DNA of 64,000 bases. Source: Kineothrix alysoides. GTDB taxonomy: Bacteria; Bacillota; Clostridia; Lachnospirales; Lachnospiraceae. Location: NCBI RefSeq assembly GCF_000732725.1, contig NZ_JPNB01000001.1:930001-994000 (forward strand). The letters are read 5' to 3'. Under the pieces are notes generated by a model, which worked only from the letters and a program-made list of their open reading frames with translations, was not told the DNA's origin and did not search any database. Numbering within the stretch: the first letter of the stretch is position 1; every line of letters begins with the position of its first letter. Positions 51,339 through 60,234 of the stretch are shown here, piece by piece. The translations under genes were made by a program, and so were the position numbers.

Positions 51339-52277
51339 GTGAGTGAGTTGATGAAGGTGTCCTCCAATCCCCATGTGAGGTCCAAGGTAACCACGAGCAG
51401 CATTATGCTCGCTGTTGTCATAGCGCTGCTTCCCGCCGCGGGCTTCGGTATCTATAATTTTGGAATAGACGCACTGATTTTAATAGGGGTGACGGTGGCA
51501 GCTGCCGTTCTTACGGAATATACATACGAAAAGCTGATGAATAAACCGGTGACGATTGGAGACTATTCGGCGGTAGTTACCGGACTTTTGCTGGCGCTTA
51601 ACCTTCCGTCTTCTGCTCCCTGGTGGATTGGCGCAGTCGGCGGTATATTCGCTATTTTAGTAGTAAAGATGCTGTTTGGCGGTTTGGGGCAGAACTTTAT
51701 GAACCCGGCGCTGGCGGCGAGATGTTTTTTGCTCATTTCCTTTACCCCCATCATGAATAACTTCGAGGTGGATGCTTACAGCGGAGCAACCCCTCTTTCT
51801 CTTATAAGAAACGGGGAAAACGTAAATATTCTGGATATGATTATAGGCAGGACGGCGGGAACCATAGGAGAAACCTCCATGATAGCTATTGTGGCGGGCG
51901 CCTGCTTTTTAATTTTGCTGGGTATTATCGATTTAAAGGTACCGGGCAGCTATATCATAAGCTTTATTATATTCCTATGCCTGTTCGGCGGTCATGGAGC
52001 AGATCCGGTCTATATCAGTGCGCAGCTTGCAGGCGGCGGCTTGATGCTGGGTGCATTTTTCATGGCGACAGACTATGTGACTCGCCCTATTACGAAGAAG
52101 GGGCAGTATGTCTATGGAATTATTCTGGGCGTGCTGACGGGTATATTCCGTTTGTTCGGACCGTCGGCGGAGGGCGTCTCCTATGCGATTATTATAGGAA
52201 ACCTTTTAGTCCCTCTGATTGAAAAAATGACTTTCCCTAAGGCGTTTGGTACAAAAGGAGGGAAAGTGCATGAATGA
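51339..52277 (+). CDS. rnfD: Rnf complex subunit D
   Basis: A 312-residue integral membrane subunit with about nine hydrophobic segments. It begins SNPHVRSKVTTSSIMLAVV and carries the covalent FMN attachment motif SGATPLSL (threonine). The start is GTG, immediately after the rnfC stop, with GGAGG just upstream. It forms part of the ion-translocating membrane core. The end overlaps rnfG by 8 bases. Confidence 0.96.
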   Translation: MSELMKVSSNPHVRSKVTTSSIMLAVVIALLPAAGFGIYNFGIDALILIGVTVAAAVLTEYTYEKLMNKPVTIGDYSAVVTGLLLALNLPSSAPWWIGAVGGIFAILVVKMLFGGLGQNFMNPALAARCFLLISFTPIMNNFEVDAYSGATPLSLIRNGENVNILDMIIGRTAGTIGETSMIAIVAGACFLILLGIIDLKVPGSYIISFIIFLCLFGGHGADPVYISAQLAGGGLMLGAFFMATDYVTRPITKKGQYVYGIILGVLTGIFRLFGPSAEGVSYAIIIGNLLVPLIEKMTFPKAFGTKGGKVHE

Positions 52278-52932
52278 TTATATAAAAGGAATGTTGAAGG
52301 ACACTTTTATACTCTTTATCATTACGTTGGCGGCAGGCCTTATTCTGGGCGTGGTGTATCAGGTGACGAAGGAACCGATTGCGGCACAGAAGGAGAAGGT
52401 GAGGCAGGAGGCTTGCAAAGAGGTCTTTTCGGAGGCGGAAACCTTTGAGACCGTCCAGACGGCGCAGGCGGAGGATGGCTGGGTGCTTCAAAAGGGTGAA
52501 TTGGGCTTTGAAGCAGTAGACATCGATGAAGTTATGAAGGCTTCGGATGCAGAGCATAATATGTTAGGTTATGTTATTACGGTAACCGATCACGAGGGCT
52601 ATAGCGGGGATATTCAGTTCATGCTGGGCATTCGGAGTGATGGCACCTTAAATGGAATCTCCATTTTGTCCATATCGGAGACAGCGGGGCTGGGTATGCG
52701 TGCGGAAGAAGTACTAAAGCCTCAATTTGAGGGCAAAAAGGTGGAAGTCTTCGAATATACGAAAACGGAAGCCCGGGGAGAGAATCAAATCGATGCAATC
52801 AGCGGAGCTACGATTACAACAAATGCAGTTACGAATGGTGTAAATGCCGGGCTTAATTATTTCCGTACCGTTCTGAAGGATATTCCTGTCAAAGATAGGA
52901 ACAGCATGGAAGGAGGAAGCGGCAATGAATAG
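52270..52932 (+). CDS. rnfG: Rnf complex subunit G
   Basis: A 220-residue subunit with one N-terminal membrane helix (TFILFIITLAAGLILGVVYQ) and an external flavin domain bearing the FMN-threonine motif SGATITTNAV. The GYVITVTDHEGYSGDIQFML and AGLGMRAEE segments are typical. AAAGGAGGG precedes the ATG, which lies inside the end of rnfD. It passes electrons across the membrane to RnfC/D. Confidence 0.95.
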   Translation: MNDYIKGMLKDTFILFIITLAAGLILGVVYQVTKEPIAAQKEKVRQEACKEVFSEAETFETVQTAQAEDGWVLQKGELGFEAVDIDEVMKASDAEHNMLGYVITVTDHEGYSGDIQFMLGIRSDGTLNGISILSISETAGLGMRAEEVLKPQFEGKKVEVFEYTKTEARGENQIDAISGATITTNAVTNGVNAGLNYFRTVLKDIPVKDRNSMEGGSGNE

Positions 52933-53710
52933 TGTAAATGAAAGGCTTTTCAACGGGCTGGTAAAAGAAAATCCTACTTTCGTGCTTATGCTTGGAATGT
53001 GTCCGACCCTGGCGGTAACGACTTCCGCGATTAATGGTTTGGGCATGGGACTGACAACAATGGCAGTGCTGGCGCTCAGCAATATGTTTATTTCGCTGCT
53101 TAGGAATATCATTCCGGATAAGGTGAGAATTCCGGCGTTTATCGTTGTGATAGCATCCTTCGTTACGATGATGGAGCTTCTTTTGGAGGGTTTCCTTCCG
53201 TCGTTATACGATGCGCTCGGAATATACATACCACTCATTGTAGTTAACTGCATTATTTTGGGAAGGGCTGAGGCTTATGCCTCGAAGAACCCTGTTATCC
53301 CTTCTTTTTTTGACGGCGTGGGAATGGGACTGGGATTTTCTTTTGCCCTCACTTGTATCGGTGCAGTGAGGGAAATAATAGGAGCGGGGGAAATATTCGG
53401 ATATCATATTATGCCGGAGGCTTACGTACCGTGTACTATTTTCATCATGGCTCCCGGCGCGTTCTTCGTCCTGGCAGCTCTTACGGCTATTCAGAATAAG
53501 ATTAAGATAAACGGCGCAAAAAAGGGAAGAGATGTGTCTAACATTCAGTCGGGCTGCAGCGAGGACTGTATGGACTGTGACAGTGCGGGTTGCAGCCACC
53601 GGTTTTATGACACCTCCAAGCGTACTGATAAGAAAGAAATAGGAGAAATAGAAATTACTGAAATAACGGATGACACAGTGGGAAAGGGGGATGAAGCGAA
53701 TGATTATTGA
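52925..53710 (+). CDS. rnfE: Rnf complex subunit E with Cys-rich C-terminal extension
   Basis: A 261-residue membrane subunit. Residues 1-200 are the usual six-helix RnfE core (LVKENPTFVLMLGMCPTLAV, and the conserved cysteine-containing VVNCIILGRAEAYASKNP). Beyond about 205 it carries an extra tail of about 55 residues with a cysteine cluster (CSEDCMDCDSAGCSH) and an acidic end. Typical RnfE proteins end near 200-210, so the tail is unusual. The start follows GGAGGAAG and overlaps rnfG by 8 bases. Confidence 0.93.
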   Translation: MNSVNERLFNGLVKENPTFVLMLGMCPTLAVTTSAINGLGMGLTTMAVLALSNMFISLLRNIIPDKVRIPAFIVVIASFVTMMELLLEGFLPSLYDALGIYIPLIVVNCIILGRAEAYASKNPVIPSFFDGVGMGLGFSFALTCIGAVREIIGAGEIFGYHIMPEAYVPCTIFIMAPGAFFVLAALTAIQNKIKINGAKKGRDVSNIQSGCSEDCMDCDSAGCSHRFYDTSKRTDKKEIGEIEITEITDDTVGKGDEANDY

Positions 53711-54293
53711 TATAAATATCAAGGAGTTACTCATTATTCTGGTAGGCTCTTCCCTTGTGAGCAATGTTGTCCTCAGCCAGTTTTTAGGCTTATGCCCGTT
53801 TTTAGGAGTTTCGAAGAAGACGGATACGGCTGCGGGAATGGGAATATCGGTTATTTTTGTCATAACGCTGGCCTCCGCTGTATCGGGAGTGATTTATAAG
53901 TATGTTCTTCAGGCGCTTAATATTACGTATTTGCAGACTATCGTATTCATCCTCGTTATAGCGGCGCTTGTTCAGTTTGTGGAGATGTTCCTTAAGAAAT
54001 TCATGCCCTCCCTTTACCAGTCACTCGGCGTATATTTGCCGCTGATTACGACAAATTGTGCGGTGCTTGGCATCGCTCTCGTGAACGTTCAGAAGAAATA
54101 CGATATTCTTACCGGCATTGTCAACGGATTTGCAACCTCGGTAGGATTTACGATTGCAATTCTGATATTGGCAGGCATACGCGAGAAGATGGAATATAAT
54201 GATATACCGGAATCCTTTAAAGGAATGCCTATCGTGCTTATAACGGCAGGGCTTATGGCAATTGCTTTTTGCGGATTTTCAGGCTTGTTGTAG
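53700..54293 (+). CDS. rnfA: Rnf complex subunit A
   Basis: A 197-residue six-helix membrane subunit, paralogous to RnfE. It has SSLVSNVVLSQFLGLCPFLG and LPLITTNCAVLGIALVNVQK, the two half-helices with the cysteines that share an iron-sulfur cluster with RnfE. The start at 53700 follows GGAAAGGGGG and lies 11 bases inside rnfE. Confidence 0.96.
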   Translation: MIIDINIKELLIILVGSSLVSNVVLSQFLGLCPFLGVSKKTDTAAGMGISVIFVITLASAVSGVIYKYVLQALNITYLQTIVFILVIAALVQFVEMFLKKFMPSLYQSLGVYLPLITTNCAVLGIALVNVQKKYDILTGIVNGFATSVGFTIAILILAGIREKMEYNDIPESFKGMPIVLITAGLMAIAFCGFSGLL

Positions 54294-54305
54294 GAGGTAT
54301 GCGGG

Positions 54306-55106
54306 ATGAGTACAGTCAGTGTTGTAATCGCCATGGCGATCGTGGGAGGAAGCGGGCTTTTTATCGGTCTGTTTCTAGGAATTGCAGCGATTAAGTTCAG
54401 GGTAAATGTGGATGAAAGAGAAGAGGCGGTGCTGGCAGCACTGCCCGGAAATAACTGCGGAGGCTGTGGTTTTCCCGGCTGTTCCGGCCTGGCTTTAGCC
54501 ATTGTCAAAGGAGAGGCTGCGGTAGATGCCTGTCCGGTAGGCGGAGAGGCAGTAGGCAAGGTTATCGCCGGAATCATGGGAGTGGAAGCTCAGGAGACGG
54601 TAAGAAAGGCGGCTTTTGTAAAATGTCAGGGAGACCTTGATAAAACTGCGATGGATTACGAATATTTTGGAGCGCAGGACTGCCGAATGCTGACTTTTGT
54701 GCCAAACGGCGGCCCTAAATCATGTAACTATGGCTGCCTTGGAGGCGGAAGCTGCGTTAAGGTTTGCCCTTTTGATGCGATTCATGTAGTGAATGGAGTA
54801 GCGGTGGTGGATAGGGAAGCATGCATGGCTTGCGGGAAATGCGTGGAGGTATGTCCGAAGTCTTTGATCGAGCTGATACCCTACGACGCTAAATATGTGG
54901 TGGCTTGTAATTCCAAGGACAAGGGTCAGGATACCTCCAGGAAATGTATGGTGGGTTGTATCGGCTGCCAGCTCTGCAAGAAAAACTGCCCTTCGGAAGC
55001 GGTGGATGTGGTAGATTTTAACGCTGCTATCGATTACGAAAAATGTACCGAATGCGGCATCTGCATGGAGAAGTGTCCGAAAAAGACTATTTTGAGAAGA
55101 GCATAG
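54306..55106 (+). CDS. rnfB: Rnf complex subunit B (ferredoxin-docking)
   Basis: A 266-residue subunit with one N-terminal helix and several iron-sulfur sites: an N-terminal CGGCGFPGC motif, a central region with CNYGCLGGGSCVKVCP, and ferredoxin-type clusters CMACGKCVEVCP, CIGCQLCKKNCP and CTECGICMEKCP. It accepts electrons from reduced ferredoxin and feeds the membrane core. It is the last gene of the operon, as in other Clostridia (rnfCDGEAB). Confidence 0.96.
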   Translation: MSTVSVVIAMAIVGGSGLFIGLFLGIAAIKFRVNVDEREEAVLAALPGNNCGGCGFPGCSGLALAIVKGEAAVDACPVGGEAVGKVIAGIMGVEAQETVRKAAFVKCQGDLDKTAMDYEYFGAQDCRMLTFVPNGGPKSCNYGCLGGGSCVKVCPFDAIHVVNGVAVVDREACMACGKCVEVCPKSLIELIPYDAKYVVACNSKDKGQDTSRKCMVGCIGCQLCKKNCPSEAVDVVDFNAAIDYEKCTECGICMEKCPKKTILRRA

Positions 55107-55185
55107 AAAGGGTATAGGAAAAAGCGCATATACTTGCGCACTGCCCTATTTCATGTTAAATTATTAGTGAAGAGAATAACGGAAG

Positions 55186-55230
55186 ATATCAATGATACTT
55201 ATATCAATGATATTTATATTAATGATATAA
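55186..55230 (+). repeat. Three-unit 15-base tandem repeat
   Basis: Three adjacent 15-base units of the type ATATCAATGATACTT (55186-55200, 55201-55215, 55216-55230) upstream of the GH25 gene. Units differ at one to a few positions. Confidence 0.7.
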
Positions 55231-55253
55231 AATCATGGAAAAGAAGTGATGCG

Positions 55254-56504
55254 ATGAGATTACCGGGAGAAAATGACGATATAGGGGCGAAGCTCTCTGC
55301 AAAATATGTGATAATAGGCGTTAGCCTGAGTGCACTGCTGATTCTTGGGGTCGTATTTTTTGCGAAGCAGGGACAGACATCTTTGACGAAGCCTACGGCT
55401 GGGACGGCTAAAGATACGGCAGTTATGGCGGTAGAGCACTCAGATACAAGTGTGACGGAGGACAGCGCGCAGTCCGCCTCAGAGAAACAGCCGGATTTTG
55501 CAGTGAACGGCAGCGCCAGCAGGATGAAGAACATCGAGAGGCTGTATGCGGAGAATAAGCTGACGGCTTCGGATTTGGATTTTTGGGATATGTATCCGAA
55601 AAATGAACCGGAATTTGTAAGCGGTTCGAAAGAAGAGACATCCGAAGCGGAGGATTCCAAGAATTCGCAGACGGAGAACGATAAATATTCCCAATATGAC
55701 GAAGAGCAGCAGGAGCTGCCCGAAAATGATGGAAAGCATACGCTGATCACATATGCCAATGGCTCAGAAGAATGGGTGCTGATCAATCCCTATCTGGAGA
55801 AGAACACCTACGATTTCACGAATCTTAAGATGAAATCTGACAAGATGGCTTACTATCAGGAAGGAAAGAGCGTTTCTTATCTGGGAGCGGATGTGTCCAA
55901 GTATAACGAAGAGGTGGATTTCGCCAGCTTAAAGGAAGCGGGAATCGACTTTGTTATGATACGTCTGGGAGCCAGAGGCTATGGCAGCGGTCAGATCGTG
56001 CTGGATGAAAAATTCGCGGATAATATCGCAAAGGCTTCGGAAGCGGGGCTGGACATCGGCGTTTACTTTTTCTCACAGGCCATTACGTCGGATGAGGCGA
56101 TAGAAGAAGCGAACTTCGTCATACAAAATCTGCAGAATCTACAGAACCTGAACAATTATAAGATAACTTACCCTATTGCCTTCGATATGGAATATGTGAA
56201 GAATGATAAGGCAAGAATAGAAGCGTTGTCCAGAGACCAGAAGACTACGATAACGAAGGCCTTTTTGGACACTATAAAAAATTCGGGTTATAAACCGATG
56301 ATTTATGGAACGAAGGAATGGCTGATCAAGCAGGTCGACCTGACAAAGCTGACCGGTTATGATATCTGGCTGTCCCAGCAGGAGGATGTGCCGGATTATC
56401 CGTATCAGTTCCAGATGTGGCAGTATACGTTGGAGGGTAAGGTGAACGGAGCGATAGGCGACATCGATTTGAACATCAGTTTTATCGATTATTCGGAGAA
56501 ATAG
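55254..56504 (+). CDS. GH25-family lysozyme-like protein, membrane-anchored
   Basis: A 416-residue protein. It has an N-terminal membrane segment (YVIIGVSLSALLILGVVFFA), a low-complexity Ser/Glu/Thr linker and helical spacer (about 40-200), then a glycoside hydrolase family 25 domain (YLGADVSKYNEEVDFASLKE, then FVMIRLGARGYGSG, IGVYFFSQAITSDEA, AFDMEYV and FQMWQYT). The catalytic Asp and DxE pair are visible. It would cleave the MurNAc-GlcNAc bond of peptidoglycan at the cell surface. The start at 55254 is the best fit to signal-anchor position. Confidence 0.85.
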   Translation: MRLPGENDDIGAKLSAKYVIIGVSLSALLILGVVFFAKQGQTSLTKPTAGTAKDTAVMAVEHSDTSVTEDSAQSASEKQPDFAVNGSASRMKNIERLYAENKLTASDLDFWDMYPKNEPEFVSGSKEETSEAEDSKNSQTENDKYSQYDEEQQELPENDGKHTLITYANGSEEWVLINPYLEKNTYDFTNLKMKSDKMAYYQEGKSVSYLGADVSKYNEEVDFASLKEAGIDFVMIRLGARGYGSGQIVLDEKFADNIAKASEAGLDIGVYFFSQAITSDEAIEEANFVIQNLQNLQNLNNYKITYPIAFDMEYVKNDKARIEALSRDQKTTITKAFLDTIKNSGYKPMIYGTKEWLIKQVDLTKLTGYDIWLSQQEDVPDYPYQFQMWQYTLEGKVNGAIGDIDLNISFIDYSEK

Positions 56505-56505
56505 G

Positions 56506-57309
56506 TTATGGCTCCGCAGGAGAAAGTTCGGATAGCTTTGAAGAAATTTTAAGCTTTGAATATATATCGGCATAGGCAGCAGGAGAAAGCCCTTCGATGT
56601 AGTTAAGGGAATAATTGCGGTCTATGCCGTTTCTTTTTAAGACGTCTACGGCCTTGTTATAGGCGATAGCAGCTTCTTCCTCCGTATGGTAGATGCCTAC
56701 CACGTAATTGCTTTTTATGTGGATACGCACCTTGTATTTCATGCCCTTTGCAGAGGGAATATGGGTGATTCCATGAAAACGGTTGCGGATCTCAATATTT
56801 TCATAACGAAAATCGGTAGGATCCCCGTTTATAAACCGGTAATCTTTATCGGCCACTGCGTAATTTTTTATACCGTAGCGGTTGAGGATATTAACTTGCA
56901 TCCCGTAGTCGGCAACGAAAAGATGGCTTCCTCTCCTCATGATTTTACGGGAGGAATAATAAAATAAATCATCGATATCGAATTTGAGAATATAGGTGGG
57001 AGAATAATAGTATAAAAAATATTTCTTCCGCATGTAGATAGGGGTAGAAAAATAAAGTCCGTTATCCCGGAAATTCAGAAGACAGACCCATTTTTCAAAT
57101 GCTAAAAGGGAATCCGGAGAATAGTCATCCACGGTTACAGAGCCTGATTTGATGAGAAGCTGCGCCTCTTTATAGGCGAGGTGAGCCGTTGCTTCCAAGT
57201 CATAGCTTCCGAGACTTATATGCTTTTCTCTAAAAGTGATAGAAGCGCGGTAATAGATGGAGTTGTTTTTTTTCTTTGCGGCATATACGCCGGGCAGTTT
57301 TTTTCCCAT
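56506..57309 (-). CDS. AP2/HNH-like DNA-binding protein
   Basis: A 267-residue protein. Two regions look like AP2/ERF-type domains (GVYAAKKKNNSIYYRASITF about 7-26, and GMKYKVRIHIKSNYVVGIYH with TEEEAAIAYNKAVDV near 197-225). A central part (KNYAVADKDYRFINGDPTDF then RYENIEIRNRF) resembles the HNH-like segment between them in HNH-AP2 homing endonucleases, but the metal-binding histidines are not clear. It is probably DNA-binding; nuclease activity is uncertain. GAGGGGTG precedes the ATG. The gene is convergent with the GH25 gene. Confidence 0.55.
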   Translation of the reverse strand: MGKKLPGVYAAKKKNNSIYYRASITFREKHISLGSYDLEATAHLAYKEAQLLIKSGSVTVDDYSPDSLLAFEKWVCLLNFRDNGLYFSTPIYMRKKYFLYYYSPTYILKFDIDDLFYYSSRKIMRRGSHLFVADYGMQVNILNRYGIKNYAVADKDYRFINGDPTDFRYENIEIRNRFHGITHIPSAKGMKYKVRIHIKSNYVVGIYHTEEEAAIAYNKAVDVLKRNGIDRNYSLNYIEGLSPAAYADIYSKLKISSKLSELSPAEP

Positions 57310-57528
57310 GGCACCCCTCGGTTTATAGTATAAAAAGCATTATTTTCTCATAATTTGTCATAATTTTATCCTAAGTATAACATTTTAGAAAAAAGAATAC
57401 AAATTTAGAAATATTTTCAGCACTCTTTGTATAAAATATTAAAGAACTGTTACATTTGTGTGACAAGAATAAAAGTCATGAACTTAAGCAACCGAAGATT
57501 CATGAAAATAAAAAGAGGAATTGAAAAT

Positions 57529-58155
57529 ATGAAGACGTACAAAAAGAATATGACCATATTGTTGCTATGTAATGTGATTCTCGCTGTAACTTGGTTTAAT
57601 GTGAAGGAATTGCAGATTAACAGAATTGCGGCAACACCGGCATTTCAAATCCGCTTTATGGAAGATCAGGCGTGCCTGGATGCGGCCACCTTTATCCGCA
57701 TGGTGACGAGAGCGTCGTCAGGACAGAGAGTAGTAGACTATAATGTCATCGAGAGAAAAGCAAAATATACGCTGTCCAAGGAGGATTATGAGGTACTTTT
57801 AAAAATCGTGGAGGCAGAAGCAGGATGTGAGGACGTTACAGGTAAGATGCTGGTTGCCGGAGTGGTAATGAACAGGGTGGAAAGCGGCAAATTCCCTGAT
57901 ACTGTGAAAGGCGTCGTATTCCAGAGAGAAAACGGGGTCGCCCAGTTTTCACCTATTGCGGACGGAAGATATGATAAGGTGACCGTTAGCGAGGAAACAA
58001 AGGAAGCGGTGGAAAAGGTGCTGTATGGAGAGGACATTACGAAGGGGGCACTTTATTTTGCGTCGAGGAAGTATGCGGACCCTGAGAAAATGAAATGGTT
58101 CGATAACAGCCTTACTTTGTTATTCTCTTATGGTGGACATGAATTTTTCTCATGA
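57529..58155 (+). CDS. SleB/CwlJ-type cell-wall hydrolase
   Basis: A 208-residue protein with an N-terminal membrane/signal segment (MTILLLCNVILAVTWFNV) and a Hydrolase_2 domain starting YEVLLKIVEAEAGCEDVTGK, then MLVAGVVMNRVESGKFPDTV and FASRKYADPEKMKWF. The glutamates in VEAEAG are typical of the family, which cleaves peptidoglycan in spore cortex or cell wall. The start at 57529 has GAGGAA upstream. Expressed as a single gene. Confidence 0.88.
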   Translation: MKTYKKNMTILLLCNVILAVTWFNVKELQINRIAATPAFQIRFMEDQACLDAATFIRMVTRASSGQRVVDYNVIERKAKYTLSKEDYEVLLKIVEAEAGCEDVTGKMLVAGVVMNRVESGKFPDTVKGVVFQRENGVAQFSPIADGRYDKVTVSEETKEAVEKVLYGEDITKGALYFASRKYADPEKMKWFDNSLTLLFSYGGHEFFS

Positions 58156-58172
58156 CTTCTCATGACATGGCG

Positions 58173-58201
58173 TTGCACGGATATGAAATATATGTTATAC
58201 T
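58173..58201 (+). promoter_or_regulatory. Promoter of thrC
   Basis: TTGCAC (58173-58178) and TATACT (58196-58201) are 17 bases apart, 65 bases before the start codon. No T-box structure was recognised in the leader. Confidence 0.65.
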
Positions 58202-58265
58202 TATTAACCGATAACAGCGTCTCGCGCAAGGGACTCTAAGATAAAAAGAGCTGAGAGGTGGCACA

Positions 58266-59756
58266 ATGGAAGTATTATATAACAGCACGAGAAATAACGG
58301 CATACAGGTAAAGGCATCGGAGGCTATTTTAAAGGGTATATCGGAGGATGGGGGCTTATTTGTTCCTGATCATATACCGGCACTTGATAAGAGTTTGAAG
58401 GAACTGGCAGGTATGACCTATCAGGAAGTGGCCTATGAGGTCATGAAGCTATATCTGACGGATTTTACGGAGGAGGAGCTGAAGAACTGCATCGGACATG
58501 CATATGATTCGAAATTTGATGCGGAAGCTATCGCCCCGTTAGTGAGCGCGGATAAGGCTTATTATCTCGAACTGTTTCATGGAGCTACTATTGCTTTTAA
58601 GGATATGGCATTGTCCATCCTGCCCCATTTAATGACCACAGCAGCGAAAAAGAATAATGTAAAAAATGAAATTGTCATTCTCACAGCGACTTCGGGAGAT
58701 ACGGGTAAAGCGGCGCTTGAAGGGTTTGCAGACGTGGAAGGTACGAAGATTATCGTATTTTACCCTAAAAACGGCGTAAGCCCAATCCAAGAGAAACAAA
58801 TGGTGACGCAGAAGGGCGATAATACATACGTGGTTGGTATTCATGGGAATTTCGATGACGCTCAGACCGGAGTGAAGCGTATCTTTGCGGATAAAGAGCT
58901 TGCAAAGAGAATGGACGGGCAGGGCTGTCAGTTTTCCTCCGCCAACTCCATCAATATAGGCCGTCTTGTTCCCCAGATCGTGTATTACGTATATGCTTAC
59001 GCGACACTTCTTGCAGAAGAGAAGATAGCAGAGGGCGAGAAGATTAATGTAGTGGTTCCTACCGGCAATTTCGGCAATATTCTTGCGGCGTTTTATGCCA
59101 AGAATATGGGACTTCCCATCGACAAGCTGATTTGTGCCTCCAATGACAACAAGGTTCTTTATGATTTCTTCAAGACCGGTGTATATGATAGAAACAGAGA
59201 ATTCGTTTTGACCAGTTCTCCTTCGATGGATATTCTTATTTCCAGTAATTTGGAGCGGTTGATATATCAAATAGCAGAAAATGACGGAGACAAGACCGCA
59301 CAGCTTATGAAGGCTTTAAGCGGGGACGGCAAATATGAGATTACGGACCCGATGAGAGCACTTCTGGCAGACTTCTACGGAAATTATGCTTCGGAGCAGG
59401 AGACCGCGGATACCATCAAGGCTTTGTACGAGAAGACAGGCTATGTCATCGACACGCATACTGCGGTTGCAGCCTGTGTATATGGAAAATATAAGGAGGA
59501 GACCGGGGACGAGACTTCTGCGGTTATTGCGTCTACGGCAAGTCCCTTCAAGTTTACGAGAAGCGTAATGAATGCAATCGATGAGAAATATGATAGAATG
59601 TCGGATTTCGAGCTGGTGGATGAGCTGTCTGCACTGGCGAATGTAGCAGTGCCCGAGGCCATTGAGGAAATAAAATCCGCGCCGGTGGTCCATGATTATG
59701 TCTGCGATAAAGAAGAGATGCAAAAAACGGTGGAAGAGTTCTTAAAGCTTAAATAA
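58266..59756 (+). CDS. thrC: Threonine synthase
   Basis: A 496-residue PLP enzyme that converts O-phosphohomoserine to threonine. It begins MEVLYNSTRNNGIQVKASEA and has the PLP lysine in HGATIAFKDMALSILP, the glycine loop ILTATSGDTGKAALEG, and VVPTGNFGNILAAFYAKNMG. The length matches the longer, yeast/E. coli-like class of the enzyme. GAGGTGG precedes the ATG. A small membrane protein gene follows after 13 bases. Confidence 0.96.
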   Translation: MEVLYNSTRNNGIQVKASEAILKGISEDGGLFVPDHIPALDKSLKELAGMTYQEVAYEVMKLYLTDFTEEELKNCIGHAYDSKFDAEAIAPLVSADKAYYLELFHGATIAFKDMALSILPHLMTTAAKKNNVKNEIVILTATSGDTGKAALEGFADVEGTKIIVFYPKNGVSPIQEKQMVTQKGDNTYVVGIHGNFDDAQTGVKRIFADKELAKRMDGQGCQFSSANSINIGRLVPQIVYYVYAYATLLAEEKIAEGEKINVVVPTGNFGNILAAFYAKNMGLPIDKLICASNDNKVLYDFFKTGVYDRNREFVLTSSPSMDILISSNLERLIYQIAENDGDKTAQLMKALSGDGKYEITDPMRALLADFYGNYASEQETADTIKALYEKTGYVIDTHTAVAACVYGKYKEETGDETSAVIASTASPFKFTRSVMNAIDEKYDRMSDFELVDELSALANVAVPEAIEEIKSAPVVHDYVCDKEEMQKTVEEFLKLK

Positions 59757-59769
59757 GGAGCGAAATACT

Positions 59770-60135
59770 ATGGATACATCGAATATGTTTGACCTATTAA
59801 TTATTATCAGCGGGATATACCTGATTTATTCTGCCATTACCATGAAGACGACAGGAAACATATCGGGCGGAGCACTGGTCAGCAAAGACGTGGATGTAAA
59901 TAAGATCCGCGATAAAGAAGGCTTTATTAATTATATGTTTCCCAAAGCGCTGTTCATGGGAATCCTTACATGTGCAATCGGCCTGATGGGCATTATAACT
60001 ACCAGGTACGGTGGTCCCGGCTATATATCTCTGATAGCTTTTGGCGGCTTCATTATCGTGTTGATTTTATTTGCGGTAGCTTCCAACAGGGCGAAGAAGA
60101 TGTTCATAGACGGAGTCGATACGAAAAAGAAATAA
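59770..60135 (+). CDS. Small three-helix membrane protein
   Basis: A 121-residue protein with three hydrophobic segments (LLIIISGIYLIYSAITM, LFMGILTCAIGLMGII, YISLIAFGGFIIVLILFAVA) and a basic C-terminus. I do not recognise a family. It lies 13 bases after thrC with GGAG upstream, so it is likely cotranscribed. A role in threonine or homoserine transport is not supported by any motif. Confidence 0.7.
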   Translation: MDTSNMFDLLIIISGIYLIYSAITMKTTGNISGGALVSKDVDVNKIRDKEGFINYMFPKALFMGILTCAIGLMGIITTRYGGPGYISLIAFGGFIIVLILFAVASNRAKKMFIDGVDTKKK

Positions 60136-60190
60136 AAAGAGGATAATATCAACAGGCAGCATGCCTTGTATGAATCCTTATGTTAAACAA

Positions 60191-60221
60191 AAAACCAGCA
60201 GACTAAAAATCTGTTGGTTTT
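60191..60221. terminator. Bidirectional terminator between convergent genes
   Basis: A 12-base stem with one wobble (60191-60202 with 60210-60221), loop CTAAAAA, flanked by A- and T-rich tails; ends the thrC unit and citrate synthase. Confidence 0.85.
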
Positions 60222-60234
60222 ATATTTGCAATGT

